A stretch of DNA of 64,000 bases from Bathynomus jamesi. Taxonomy: Eukaryota; Arthropoda; Malacostraca; Isopoda; Cirolanidae. Where the stretch lies: NCBI GenBank assembly GCA_023014485.1, contig JAJOZX010012289.1, forward strand, positions 1 through 64,000, in the 5' to 3' direction. The notes under the pieces are model-generated. The model was not told the DNA's origin, did not search any database, and saw nothing but the letters and a program-made list of their open reading frames with translations. Both the position numbers and the translations under genes were made by a program. Position 1 is the first letter of the stretch. Each line of letters opens with the position of its first letter. This document shows, one piece after another, positions 49,539-63,616 of the stretch.

Positions 49539-50005
49539 ACGCCTAGTTTTTATCCAAGAACAAGTGGCCAGCAAGACACGTCTTCAGGACACGTCTCTAA
49601 GGATTTCGCCGTAGGAATCTCGTTAAGTACAAAACTCTTTTTAAAATAATTTCTAAACATTTGAAAAGTCATTATTATTAACAGTTAATATTTAATATTG
49701 AGCCAGAATTAACACAAAACAGTGAACACTTCAGACACCAGTGATACATTTTTGTTTTATTGAAAACAATATTGTCACAGAATTATTTTCACAGTTATTT
49801 TCAGTTATTTTTACTATTCTAGTTAGTATAGTATAATTTTATTTTATGTATCAAACATAATAGTATCGTACCTTCGTGTACATTCGAGTGAAATGTTGTT
49901 TACATTTTATATTTTTGTTTGCAAATTTTTTTCAAATTATTGAATTGAATTGACTTGCAAATTAAGAAAGAGAGTTATAGAGTTAGAGAGTTACTTGAAG
50001 CATTT

Positions 50006-50761
50006 CAAGTTAGTTTCAAGAATACTTGATAGAGTTCAAGTTAGTTTCAAGAATACTTGATAGAGTTCAAGTTAGTTTCAAGAATACTTGATAGAGTTCA
50101 AGTTAGTTTCAAGAATACTTGATAGAGTTCAAGTTAGTTTCAAGAATACTTGATAGAGTTCAAGTTAGTTTCAGAATACTTGATAAGAGTTCAAGTTAGT
50201 TTCAGAATACTTGATAAGAGTTCAAGTTAGTTTCAGAATACTTGATAAGAGTTCAAGTTAGTTTCAGAATACTTGATAAGAGTTCAAGTTAGTTTCAGAA
50301 TACTTGATAAGAGTTCAAGTTAGTTTCAGAATACTTGATAAGAGTTCAAGTTAGTTTCAGAATACTTGATAAGAGTTCAAGTTAGTTTCAGAATACTTGA
50401 TAAGAGTTCAAGTTAGTTTCAGAATACTTGATAAGAGTTCAAGTTAGTTTCAGAATACTTGATAAGAGTTCAAGTTAGTTTCAGAATACTTGATAAGAGT
50501 TCAAGTTAGTTTCAGAATACTTGATAAGAGTTCAAGTTAGTTTCAGAATACTTGATAAGAGTTCAAGTTAGTTTCAGAATACTTGATAAGAGTTCAAGTT
50601 AGTTTCAGAATACTTGATAAGAGTTCAAGTTAGTTTCAGAATACTTGATAAGAGTTCAAGTTAGTTTCAGAATACTTGATAAGAGTTCAAGTTAGTTTCA
50701 GAATACTTGATAAGAGTTCAAGTTAGTTTCAGATACTTGACAAGTGTTCAAGTAGTTTCAG
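50006..50761 (+). repeat. 31-bp minisatellite, unit 10 (about 24 copies)
   Basis: 756 bp. Five clean TTTCAAG/GATAGAG copies, followed by an uninterrupted run of TTTCAG/GATAAGAG copies. This is the sharpest boundary between the two monomer types in the window. Confidence 0.97.
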
Positions 50762-50922
50762 TTTTCAAGTTTCAAGTTTCAGTCAATTTTCAAGTTTCAG
50801 TCAATTTTCAAGTTTCAGTCAATTTTCAAGTTTCAGTCAATTTTCAAGTTTCAGTCAATTTTCAAGTTTCAGTCAATTTTCAAGTTTCAGTCAATTTTCA
50901 AGTTTCAAGTCTCAGTCAATTT
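50762..50922 (+). repeat. 18-bp minisatellite, unit 10 (7 copies)
   Basis: Seven regular monomers following a junction that lacks one A (CAAGTAGTTTCAG). Confidence 0.95.
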
Positions 50923-51509
50923 TATTCCAAGTCAGAGTTTAAGTCCCAAGTTAGTTTTCAATGCAGTCAATTGAATTCAACTTTTTTTTTGTTGTTTAAA
51001 AGAATTTAATTCAACCTTTTTTTTTGTTGTAAAAGAGAATTAAATTCAACCTGAATTGACCAGTTTGTGTCTTTAGGTTAAGTGGGTTTTTTTTATATTA
51101 CAGTAAAGGTTTAGTTAATTATAGTTTATAATTGATTTCTATTTTCAATTCTTATATTTTTTTTTTTTATTTTTTTTTTCGATTAATAATGAGTAATTGT
51201 CGTAGTCCAATCTAATTAATTGTGTCAAAATTCAATTTTTAATACCGCTAGAGTTACTTTCATTACTCGTAAGGTCTTCTAAGTACGTCTTTTTTATTAC
51301 CTTAATATACGTGTAACTGATTTAATTACGTAAAATCGATAATTCTAATTGAATTCTATTACTTTTGACACATATTCGAATTCATTTTCTTTCCGTACCT
51401 CAAGTCGCTTTCACATTAAACTCATATGCATACACCATCATTAATACGACCTGTAATTTAGAATTTTATAATAATTGACCTTGAGCTTAAAGGATTTTAT
51501 AATAATAAC

Positions 51510-51544
<35 letters not shown>

Positions 51545-52634
51545 CAATAATAATTGACTTAAACTTAAAAGATTTTATAACCCTAAACCCATCTTAAATT
51601 ATTATACATTATTTTAAACTTTGTTAATTCAAAAACCTTCCAAATCCCTACTCATACACACGCATGTATGCACACTATATATACTATATATATACAAACC
51701 TCATGCTAAAATCATTGGATATCACAATAAACTTTATTTAATTACGCGTAAGTGCTAACTATGTAATTTAATCTTTATCATTTTTGCTTTCTAATATATC
51801 TTGCTCATGCATTTATTCAGTTAATTTAACAATCTTCTCAGCTAATCTGTCCTTCGAAATTATAAGATACACACTTTGTACCTAGTACACAAAAATACAC
51901 ACTAGACCACAGGTCTATACATCATCCATTACGTAATTCTATTTTACCTACAATAGTCAATAAAAGTAGTTTATGAATTGTGTTATCATCGTAACCTTGA
52001 AAAATCCATGAACTTTAAAATTTACGTTTTTCCCTTTTATCTACTCTATTCATTATGTACGTAATTTTTCCCACGGAAAAATAAAATTTTGTAAAAAAAT
52101 TTAACAATATCATTGTTTGTCTAACTTAATTGTTTGTCTAAATTAACGTATTAATCCTTTTATTCTGTTTGTATAAAAGTAAAGTTTTAATCTTGAATTT
52201 TTATATTTTATAATAGCCCTCAAAGCGAGTGTCATGTTAAAAATTGTATTACTCTGCATTGAACTCAACCACGCGAAATCGTTCTGTATAAAATTTGTAT
52301 AAAAAGCAAAATTCGTCATCTAACTTGGAGTAGTCAGGATGTTATTTTCTCATTTGTATTGTAGTAATTGTACCCTATTCTATTATTGTATACATACCAT
52401 TTTGGAAGGGGAATACTGTAAAAATTGAACAATGAACAATTCCTATACCATCATTATATGGATTCATTGTCTTCATGCAGTACTTATGTTCGTATAGTTT
52501 TATGTTTGAATGTTCATTTTTACATAAGAAACCAAAATCGCCTAAGCGAGTTTTGGATAGAATTTCGATTTGTACTTCTTTATTCATTACTGTATTTCCC
52601 TAATTCATCTTTTCTAATAATGACTTATACACTA

Positions 52635-52828
52635 TGACGTCATAAAATAACTTTATTCTCTTTACGTTTCCCATACTTTGTACACTGAATCACGTTCTTA
52701 GTTTTGGACATCTTCCGTATTCAATGTATGGTAAATTCTTTAGTAATAATGATGTGGTGTTATGTAGTAGAAATATTAGTATTCAACCATATTCCTCCAT
52801 ACGTACAAATTCAATAACTATGACGTCA
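52635..52828. promoter_or_regulatory. CRE-like TGACGTCA pair, unit 10
   Basis: Octamers at 52635 and 52821. Confidence 0.35.
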
Positions 52829-54108
52829 CATTTTCCTGTCATTAATTTCCCTTCATCATATCTCTAGTATTCAATGTATGAAAATTTATATATCATCATA
52901 ATAAAAACTGTACACCCTATAGAAGTCATTATTTATGTTATGTAGTATAAATATAACTATTATTCGACCATATCCCCGCCCCCATACGTCCATATTTTAG
53001 CTTGACCATTATCGTATGTAAATTTTATTAAATATTCATCTTTACTCGTGTCAACCTATGAAACGCCAAACTTCAGCATTCGTTCGAAAACGCAAAAATA
53101 CGTTCTCGTATTATTTTTTTCATTTTTATTTTTAATTATATGACCTCCCGAGATGAACTCGAAAAATGCTGAGGTTAGAGTGATCACATTCCGCTCATCA
53201 CAGCAGAATTGAACGCTTCAAAGATAAAAAAGTCTCCTTTCCCTCTGATTCGAATTTATAACATTATCATGCGTTATGTTATATTATGTGTGTTATGTGC
53301 CCATGTACTTTGTATTATATTTCTAACATCTTAATTGTCTATTAATATGAAACACTGTAAAAAACAAAACAAAGTTATAGTAACTGTTTAATTGTAATTA
53401 ACTGTAATACTTTAATATAACGTAATGTACTTTAATAAAACTGTAATTAATAATACCTTGTAATGTACTAAATGACGTAGTCAATGTACTTTAATGAAAT
53501 TGTAGTTAACGATAATAAATGAATTGGTAATTATAATCATAGTTACAGTAGACCAAAATTACAATGTACTCAATGTCCGACCCGACATTATGTCGCCATA
53601 AGGAATGTAGAATCGGCGATACTGTTGTTATTTTTTTTTATTATTTTTCCGTTGGCATAAATTTTGATGTGCTTTCTACTTTGCCAAATAATTGATGACC
53701 TGTTGTTTTTTAAAATCTCATAATCATTTTTTAGATTTAGCTTAATAATGAATCCTGAGTAACTTTTGCCATGTCATGTTTTGTATACATTCTTTCTTCG
53801 TTATAAAAGATGAAGTCATGTCTTGCCTAAGCATTTAATTGTAAATCTTAAACCTTTAATTTTTACTCATATGCATATTTTAGTGTAAAGATGCATAGTT
53901 CAATTTCCACTTTTAGTTAACTTGGCAGATCATGATAACATCAGATCTGAAAATACGCAATTTAAGATAAAAATATGGCTTCATCTTCAAATATCTTGTT
54001 TATTCGTTTAAACCTTACCACAGCTAAAAGATTTACTTTATTTTCAAATATTGTGCAAAAATAATGCAGCCTCTTCAACATTTAATAATGATGATGTTAA
54101 GTAGAATC

Positions 54109-54124
54109 GGGGTATATAAACCCC
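54109..54124 (+). promoter_or_regulatory. TATA-like element, unit 11
   Basis: Intact, identical to the unit 2 element. Confidence 0.43.
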
Positions 54125-54714
54125 ACAAATTTCTTCCATGTTTGTTCTGATTCCAACTACGAGGCTGAGCATTACCTGTAACAGTTTAGGAGTAAAACAC
54201 AGTAAGAAAAAGTCTTTATCTTCTCCTTCGAGCCGTGCTCTCTTCAGAAAACTTAGTCATTAGAATCTCCCAATAAGTTACAAGAAGAATCGGGGAGAAA
54301 CCCCAAAGAATTTAATAAGCCTCTCAGAATCCTCCGAGCCACTAAAGAAGAACTCGGAGAGTAGTATAGAAGAAACTACTGCAAGTAACAGATCCGTTGC
54401 TGCCTCCTAACCAGAACCCCCGTCGACTCCGAACCACCCCAGGGCCATAGACGGAGGGGTTAACATTGTGGCGACCCTTTACCAGGATAAGAAAAAGATT
54501 TTTAGAAGAAGATTTTTAAAAGAAGATTTTAACAAGAAGATTTTAACAAGAAGATTTTAAGAAGAGGCCACTCTTTGGCCAAGCTAGAAATTACCCTGCA
54601 TCAGGATAAACACATAGAAGAAGAGGATCTTAACAACTGGCGACCCTTTAACCAGGATCTTCACGACTCCAGGATTCTTCCAGTCTTCCAGACCCTGGAA
54701 CCAGAACCAACACC

Positions 54715-54875
54715 CAGTTGACCGGCGTGTCACGACTTCTAGTTCGTCACATCCACCCAGTTGACCGGCGTGTCACGACTTCTAGTTCGTCACATCCACC
54801 CTTGGACCGGCGTGTCACGACTTCTAGTTCGTCACATCCACCCTTGAACCGGTGCGTCACGACTCCAAGTTCTCC
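54715..54875 (+). repeat. 41-43 bp tandem repeat, unit 11
   Basis: Same as unit 2. Confidence 0.94.
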
Positions 54876-55346
54876 ACGCCTAGTTTTTATCCAAGAACAA
54901 GTGGCCAGCAAGACACGTCTTCAGGACACGTCTCTAAGGATTTCGCCGTAGGAATCTCGTTAAGTACAAAACTCTTTTTAAAATAATTTCTAAACATTTG
55001 AAAAGTCATTATTATTAACAGTTAATATTTAATATTGAGCCAGAATTAACACAAAACACAGTGAACACTTCAGACACCAGTGATACATTTTTGTTTTATT
55101 GAAAACAATATTGTCACAGAATTATTTTCACAGTTATTTTCAGTTATTTTTACTATTCTAGTTAGTATAGTATAATTTTATTTTATGTATCAAACATAAT
55201 AGTATCGTACCTTCGTGTACATTCGAGTGAAATGTTGTTTACATTTTATATTTTTGTTTGCAAATTTTTTTCAAATTATTGAATTGAATTGACTTGCAAA
55301 TTAAGAAAGAGAGTTTATAGAGTTTAGAGAGTTACTTGAAGCATTT

Positions 55347-56224
55347 CAAGTTAGTTTCAAGAATACTTGATAGAGTTCAAGTTAGTTTCAAGAATACTTG
55401 ATAGAGTTCAAGTTAGTTTCAAGAATACTTGATAGAGTTCAAGTTAGTTTCAAGAATACTTGATAGAGTTCAAGTTAGTTTCAAGAATACTCGATAGAGT
55501 TCAAGTTAGTTTCAGAATACTTGATAAGAGTTCAAGTTAGTTTCAGAATACTTGATAAGAGTTCAAGTTAGTTTCAGAATACTTGATAAGAGTTCAAGTT
55601 AGTTTCAGAATACTTGATAAGAGTTCAAGTTAGTTTCAGAATACTTGATAAGAGTTCAAGTTAGTTTCAGAATACTTGATAAGAGTTCAAGTTAGTTTCA
55701 GAATACTTGATAAGAGTTCAAGTTAGTTTCAGAATACTTGATAAGAGTTCAAGTTAGTTTCAGAATACTTGATAAGAGTTCAAGTTAGTTTCAGAATACT
55801 TGATAAGAGTTCAAGTTAGTTTCAGAATACTTGATAAGAGTTCAAGTTAGTTTCAGAATACTTGATAAGAGTTCAAGTTAGTTTCAGAATACTTGATAAG
55901 AGTTCAAGTTAGTTTCAGAATACTTGATAAGAGTTCAAGTTAGTTTCAGAATACTTGATAAGAGTTCAAGTTAGTTTCAGAATACTTGATAAGAGTTCAA
56001 GTTAGTTTCAGAATACTTGATAAGAGTTCAAGTTAGTTTCAGATACTTGATAAGAGTTCAAGTTAGTTTCAAGAATACTTGATAAGAGTTCAAGTTAGTT
56101 TCAGAATACTTGATAAGAGTTCAAGTTAGTTTCAGAATACTTGATAAGAGTTCAAGTTAGTTTCAGAATACTTGATAAGAGTTCAGTTAGTTTCAAGATA
56201 CTTGACAAGTTCAAGTAATTTCAG
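55347..56224 (+). repeat. 31-bp minisatellite, unit 11 (about 28 copies)
   Basis: 878 bp, four monomers longer than the common form. It has five TTTCAAG-type copies at the 5' edge (the last TACTCGATAG) and one TTTCAAG copy in the 3' part near 56065. Confidence 0.97.
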
Positions 56225-56399
56225 TTTTCAAGTTTGAAGTTTCAGTCAATTTCAAGTTTCAGTCAATTTTCAAGTTTCAGTCAATTTTCAAGTTTCAGTC
56301 AATTTTCAAGTTTCAGTCAATTTTCAAGTTTCAGTCAATTTTAAGTTTCAGTCAATTTTCAAGTTCAGTCAATTTCAAGTTTCAAGTTCAGTCAATTTT
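56225..56399 (+). repeat. 18-bp minisatellite, unit 11 (about 8 copies)
   Basis: Longer than usual but with four copies missing one base, so no long repeat reading frame survives. Confidence 0.94.
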
Positions 56400-56984
56400 A
56401 TTCCAAGTCAGAGTTTAAGTCCCAAGTTAGTTTTCAATGCAGTCAATTGAATTCAACTTTTTTTTGTTGTTGTTTAAAAGAATTTAATTCAACCTTTTTT
56501 TTGTTGTAAAAGAGAATTAAATTCAACCTGAATTGACCAGTTTGTGTCTTTAGGTTAAGTGGGTTTTTTTTATATTACAGTAAAGGTTTAGTTAATTATA
56601 GTTTATAATTGATTTCTATTTTCAATTCTTATATTTTTTTTATTTTTTTTTTTCGATTAATAATGAGTAATTGTCGTTAGTCCAATCTAATTAATTGTGT
56701 CAAAATTCAATTTTTAATACCGCTAGAGTTACTTTCATTACTCGTAAGGTCTTCTAAGTACGTCTTTTTTATTACCTTAATATACGTGTAACTGATTTAA
56801 TTACGTAAAATCGATAATTCTAATTGAATTCTATTACTTTTGACACATATTCGAATTCATTTTCTTTCCGTACCTCAAGTCGCTTTCACATTAAACTCAT
56901 ATGCATACACCATCATTAATACGACCTGTAATTTAGAATTTTATAATAATTGACCTTGAGCTTAAAGGATTTTATAATAATAAC

Positions 56985-57016
<32 letters not shown>

Positions 57017-58105
57017 CAATAATAATTGACTTAAACTTAAAAGATTTTATAACCCTAAACCCATCTTAAATTATTATACATTATTTTAAACTTTGTTAAT
57101 TCAAAAACCTTCCAAATCCCTACTCATACACACGCATGTATGCACACTATATATACTATATATATACAAACCTCATGCTAAAATCATTGGATATCACAAT
57201 AAACTTTATTTAATTACGCGTAAGTGCTAACTATGTAATTTAATCTTTATCATTTTTGCTTTCTAATATATCTTGCTCATGCATTTATTCAGTTAATTTA
57301 ACAATCTTCTCAGCTAATCTGTCCTTCGAAATTATAAGATACACACTTTGTACCTAGTACACAAAAATACACACTAGACCACAGGTCTATACATCATCCA
57401 TTACGTAATTCTATTTTACCTACAATAGTCAATAAAAGTAGTTTATGAATTGTGTTATCATCGTAACCTTGAAAAATCCATGAACTTTAAAATTTACGTT
57501 TTTCCCTTTTATCTACTCTATTCATTATGTACGTAATTTTTCCCACGGAAAAATAAAATTTTGTAAAAAATTTAACAATATCATTGTTTGTCTAACTTAA
57601 TTGTTTGTCTAAATTAACGTATTAATCCTTTTATTCTGTTTGTATAAAAGTAAAGTTTTAATCTTTGAATTTTTATATTTTATAATAGCCCTCAAAGCGA
57701 GTGTCATGTTAAAAATTTATTACTCTGCATTGAACTCAACCACGCGAAATCGTTCTGTATAAAATTTGTATAAAAAGCAAAATTCGTCATCTAACTTGGA
57801 GTAGTCAGGATGTTATTTTCTCATTTGTATTGTAGTAATTGTACCCTATTCTATTATTGTATACATACCATTTTGGAAGGGGAATACTGTAAAAATTGAA
57901 CAATGAACAATTCCTATACCATCATTATATGGATTCATTGTCTTCATGCAGTACTTATGTTCGTATAGTTTTATGTTTGAATGTTCATTTTTACATAAGA
58001 AACCAAAATCGCCTAAGCGAGTTTTGGATAGAATTTCGATTTGTACTTCTTTATTCATTACTGTATTTCCCTAATTCATCTTTTCTAATAATGACTTATA
58101 CACTA

Positions 58106-58299
58106 TGACGTCATAAAATAACTTTATTCTCTTTACGTTTCCCATACTTTGTACACTGAATCACGTTCTTAGTTTTGGACATCTTCCGTATTCAATGTAT
58201 GGTAAATTCTTTAGTAATAATGATGTGGTGTTATGTAGTAGAAATATTAGTATTCAACCATATTCCTCCATACGTACAAATTCAATAACTATGACGTCA
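58106..58299. promoter_or_regulatory. CRE-like TGACGTCA pair, unit 11
   Basis: Octamers at 58106 and 58292. Confidence 0.35.
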
Positions 58300-59581
58300 C
58301 ATTTTCCTGTCATTAATTTCCCTTCATCATATCTCTAGTATTCAATGTATGAAAATTTATATATCATCATAATAAAAACTGTACACCCTATAGAAGTCAT
58401 TATTTATGTTATGTAGTATAAATATAACTATTATTCGACCATATCCCCGCCCCCATACGTCCATATTTTAGCTTGACCATTATCGTATGTAAATTTTATT
58501 AAATATTCATCTTTACTCGTGTCAACCTATGAAACGCCAAACTTCAGCATTCGTTCGAAAACGCAAAAATACGTTCTCGTATTATTTTTTTCATTTTTAT
58601 TTTTAATTATATGACCTCCCGAGATGAACTCGAAAAATGCTGAGGTTAGAGTGATCACATTCCGCTCATCACAGCAGAATTGAACGCTTCAAAGATAAAA
58701 AAGTCTCCTTTCCCTCTGATTCGAATTTATAACATTATCATGCGTTATGTTATATTATGTGTGTTATGTGCCCATGTACTTTGTATTATATTTCTAACAT
58801 CTTAATTGTCTATTAATATGAAACACTGTAAAAAACAAAACAAAGTTATAGTAACTGTTTAATTGTAATTAACTGTAATACTTTAATATAACGTAATGTA
58901 CTTTAATAAAACTGTAATTAATAATACCTTGTAATGTACTAAATGACGTAGTCAATGTACTTTAATGAAATTGTAGTTAACGATAATAAATGAATTGGTA
59001 ATTATAATCATAGTTACAGTAGACCAAAATTACAATGTACTCAATGTCCGACCCGACATTATGTCGCCATAAGGAATGTAGAATCGGCGATACTGTTGTT
59101 ATTTTTTTTATTATTATTTTTCCGTTGGCATAAATTTTGATGTGCTTTCTACTTTGCCAAATAATTGATGACCTGTTGTTTTTTAAAATCTCATAATCAT
59201 TTTTTAGATTTAGCTTAATAATGAATCCTGAGTAACTTTTGCCATGTCATGTTTTGTATACATTCTTTCTTCGTTATAAAAGATGAAGTCATGTCTTGCC
59301 TAAGCATTTAATTGTAAATCTTAAACCTTTAATTTTTACTCATATGCATATTTTAGTGTAAAGATGCATAGTTCAATTTCCACTTTTAGTTAACTTGGCA
59401 GATCATGATAACATCAGATCTGAAAATACGCAATTTAAGATAAAAATATGGCTTCATCTTCAAATATCTTGTTTATTCGTTTAAACCTTACCACAGCTAA
59501 AAGATTTACTTTATTTTCAAATATTGTGCAAAAATAATGCAGCCTCTTCAACATTTAATAATGATGATGTTAAGTAGAATC

Positions 59582-59596
59582 GGGTATATAAACCCC
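59582..59596 (+). promoter_or_regulatory. TATA-like element, unit 12
   Basis: The core is intact; the 5' arm is GGG rather than GGGG. Confidence 0.4.
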
Positions 59597-60184
59597 ACAA
59601 ATTTCTTCCATGTTTGTTCTGATTCCAACTACGAGGCTGAGCATTACCTGTAACAGTTTAGGAGTAAAACACAGTAAGAAAAAGTCTTTATCTTCTCCTT
59701 CGAGCCGTGCTCTCTTCAGAAAACTTAGTCATTAGAATCTCCCAATAAGTACAAGAAGAATCGGGGAGAAACCCCAAAGAATTTAATAAGCCTCTCAGAA
59801 TCCTCCGAGCCACTAAAGAAGAACTCGGAGAGTAGTATAGAAGAAACTACTGCAAGTAACAGATCCGTTGCTGCCTCCTAACCAGAACCCCCGTCGACTC
59901 CGAACCACCCCAGGGCCATAGACGGAGGGGTTAACATTGTGGCGACCCTTTACCAGGATAAGAAAAAGATTTTTAGAAGAAGATTTTTAAAAGAAGATTT
60001 TAACAAGAAGATTTTAACAAGAAGATTTTAAGAAGAGGCCACTCTTTGGCCAAGCTAGAAATTACCCTGCATCAGGATAAACACATAGAAGAAGAGGATC
60101 TTAACAACTGGCGACCCTTTAACCAGGATCTTCACGACCCAGGATTCTTCCAGTCTTCCAGACCCTGGAACCAGAACCAACACC

Positions 60185-60343
60185 CAGTTGACCGGCTGTC
60201 ACGACTTCTAGTTCGTCACATCCACCCAGTTGACCGGCGTGTCACGACTTCTAGTTCGTCACATCCACCCTTGGACCGGCGTGTCACGACTTCTAGTTCG
60301 TCACATCCACCTTGAACCGGTGCGTCACGACTCCAAGTTCTCC
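60185..60343 (+). repeat. 41-43 bp tandem repeat, unit 12
   Basis: The first copy has lost a G (GACCGGCTGTC), and one C is missing before the fourth copy. Confidence 0.93.
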
Positions 60344-60819
60344 ACGCCTAGTTTTTATCCAAGAACAAGTGGCCAGCAAGACACGTCTTCAGGACACGTC
60401 TCTAAGGATTTCGCCGTAGGAATCTCGTTAAGTACAACTCTTTTTTAAAATAATTTCTAAACATTTGAAAAGTCATTATTATTAACAGTTAATATTTAAT
60501 ATTGAGCCAGAATTAACACAAAACACAGTGAACACTTCAGACACCAGTGATACATTTTTGTTTTATTGAAAACAATATTGTCACAGAATTATTTTCACAG
60601 TTATTTTCAGTTATTTTTACTATTCTAGTTAGTATAGTATAATTTTATTTTATGTATCAAACATAATAGTATCGTACCTTCGTGTACATTCGAGTGAAAT
60701 GTTTACATTTTATATTTTTGTTTGCAAATTTTTTTCAAATTATTGAATTGAATTGACTTGCAAATTAAGAAAGAGAGTGTTATAGAGAGTTTATAGATAG
60801 AGAGTTACTTGAAGCATTT

Positions 60820-61542
60820 CAAGTTAGTTTCAAGAATACTTGATAGAGTTCAAGTTAGTTTCAAGAATACTGATAGAGTTCAAGTTAGTTTCAAGAATAC
60901 TTGATAGAGTTCAAGTTAGTTTCAGAATACTTGATAGAGTTCAAGTTAGTTTCAGAATACTGATAGAGTTCAAGTTAGTTTCAGAATACTTGATAAGAGT
61001 TCAAGTTAGTTTCAGAATACTTGATAAGAGTTCAAGTTAGTTTCAGAATACTTGATAAGAGTTCAAGTTAGTTTCAGAATACTTGATAAGAGTTCAAGTT
61101 AGTTTCAGAATACTTGATAAGAGTTCAAGTTAGTTTCAGAATACTTGATAAGAGTTCAAGTTAGTTTCAGAATACTTGATAAGAGTTCAAGTTAGTTTCA
61201 GAATACTTGATAAGAGTTCAAGTTAGTTTCAGAATACTTGATAAGAGTTCAAGTTAGTTTCAGAATACTTGATAAGAGTTCAAGTTAGTTTCAGAATACT
61301 TGATAAGAGTTCAAGTTAGTTTCAGAATACTTGATAAGAGTTCAAGTTAGTTTCAGAATACTTGATAAGAGTTCAAGTTAGTTTCAGAATACTTGATAAG
61401 AGTTCAAGTTAGTTTCAGAATACTTGATAAGAGTTCAAGTTAGTTTCAGAATACTTGATAAGAGTTCAAGTTAGTTTCAGAATACTTGATAAGAGTTCAA
61501 GTTAGTTTCAAGATACTTGACAAGTGTTCAAGTAAGTTTCAG
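60820..61542 (+). repeat. 31-bp minisatellite, unit 12 (about 23 copies)
   Basis: 723 bp, one monomer shorter than the common 755-bp form. It starts with about three TTTCAAG-type copies, and two of its early copies have lost a T (TACTGATAG). Confidence 0.97.
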
Positions 61543-61721
61543 TTTTCAAGTTTAAGTTTCAGTCAATTTTCAAGTTTCAGTCAATTTTCAAGTTTCAGTC
61601 AATTTTCAAGTTTCAGTCAATTTTCAAGTTTCAGTCAATTTTCAAGTTTCAGTCAATTTTCAAGTTTCAGTCAATTTTCAAGTTTCAGTCAATTTTCAAG
61701 TTTCAAGTCTCAGTCAATTTT
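61543..61721 (+). repeat. 18-bp minisatellite, unit 12 (8 copies)
   Basis: Eight regular monomers, one more than most other units, after a junction that lacks one C (TTTAAGTTTCAG). Confidence 0.95.
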
Positions 61722-63422
61722 ATTCCAAGTCAGAGTTTAAGTCCCAAGTTAGTTTTCAATGCAGTCAATTGAATTCAACTTTTTTTTTGTTGTTTAAAAG
61801 AATTTAATTCAACCTTTTTTTTTGTTGTAAAAGAGAATTAAATTCAACCTGAATTGACCAGTTTGTGTCTTTAGGTTAAGTGGGTTTTTTTTATATTACA
61901 GTAAAGGTTTAGTTAATTATAGTTTATAATTGATTTCTATTTTCAATTCTTATATTTTTTTTTTTTTTTTTTCGATTAATAATGAGTAATTGTCGTAGTC
62001 CAATCTAATTAATTGTGTCAAAATTCAATTTTTAATACCGCTAGAGTTACTTTCATTACTCGTAAGGTCTTCTAAGTACGTCTTTTTTATTACCTTAATA
62101 TACGTGTAACTGATTTAATTACGTAAAATCGATAATTCTAATTGAATTCTATTACTTTTGACACATATTCGAATTCATTTTCTTTCCGTACCTCAAGTCG
62201 CTTTCACATTAAACTCATATGCATACACCATCATTAATACTACCTGTAATTTAGAATTTTATAATAATTGACCTTGAGCTTAAAGGATTTTATAATAATA
62301 ACAATAATAATATAATAATAATAATAATAACAACAATAATAATTGACTTAAACTTAAAAGATTTTATAACCCTAAACCCATCTTAAATTATTATACATTA
62401 TTTTAAACTTTGTTAATTCAAAAACCTTCCAAATCCCTACTCATACACACGCATGTATGCACACTATATATACTATATATATACAAACCTCATGCTAAAA
62501 TCATTGGATATCACAATAAACTTTATTTAATTACGCGTAAGTGCTAACTATGTAATTTAATCTTTATCATTTTTGCTTTCTAATATATCTTGCTCATGCA
62601 TTTATTCAGTTAATTTAACAATCTTCTCAGCTAATCTGTCCTTCGAAATTATAAGATACACACTTTGTACCTAGTACACAAAAATACACACTAGACCACA
62701 GGTCTATACATCATCCATTACGTAATTCTATTTTACCTACAATAGTCAATAAAAGTAGTTTATGAATTGTGTTATCATCGTAACCTTGAAAAATCCATGA
62801 ACTTTAAAATTTACGTTTTTCCCTTTTATCTACTCTATTCATTATGTACGTAATTTTTCCCACGGAAAAATAAAATTTTGTAAAAAAATTTAACAATATC
62901 ATTGTTTGTCTAACTTAATTGTTTGTCTAAATTAACGTATTAATCCTTTTATTCTGTTTGTATAAAAGTAAAGTTTTAATCTTGAATTTTTATATTTTAT
63001 AATAGCCCTCAAAGCGAGTGTCATGTTAAAAATTTATTACTCTGCATTGAACTCAACCACGCGAAATCGTTCTGTATAAAATTTGTATAAAAAGCAAAAT
63101 TCGTCATCTAACTTGGAGTAGTCAGGATGTTATTTTCTCATTTGTATTGTAGTAATTGTACCCTATTCTATTATTGTATACATACCATTTTGGAAGGGGA
63201 ATACTGTAAAAATTGAACAATGAACAATTCCTATACCATCATTATATGGATTCATTGTCTTCATGCAGTACTTATGTTCGTATAGTTTTATGTTTGAATG
63301 TTCATTTTTACATAAGAAACCAAAATCGCCTAAGCGAGTTTTGGATAGAATTTCGATTTGTACTTCTTTATTCATTACTGTATTTCCCTAATTCATCTTT
63401 TCTAATAATGACTTATACACTA

Positions 63423-63616
63423 TGACGTCATAAAATAACTTTATTCTCTTTACGTTTCCCATACTTTGTACACTGAATCACGTTCTTAGTTTTGGACATC
63501 TTCCGTATTCAATGTATGGTAAATTCTTTAGTAATAATGATGTGGTGTTATGTAGTAGAAATATTAGTATTCAACCATATTCCTCCATACGTACAAATTC
63601 AATAACTATGACGTCA
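63423..63616. promoter_or_regulatory. CRE-like TGACGTCA pair, unit 12
   Basis: Octamers at 63423 and 63609. Confidence 0.35.

Larger units (their letters stand above)
48036..53374 (+). repeat. Macrosatellite unit 10 (5339 bp)
   Basis: Near-consensus copy. It lacks two bases in ACACAAAACACAG near 49720 and one A in the junction between the 31-bp and 18-bp arrays near 50753. Confidence 0.97.
53375..58845 (+). repeat. Macrosatellite unit 11 (5471 bp)
   Basis: Second-longest unit, with about 28 31-bp monomers. One stray monomer in mid-array (near 56065) reads TTTCAAGAATAC, and the junction and 18-bp array (56186-56399) contain several one-base losses. Confidence 0.97.
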
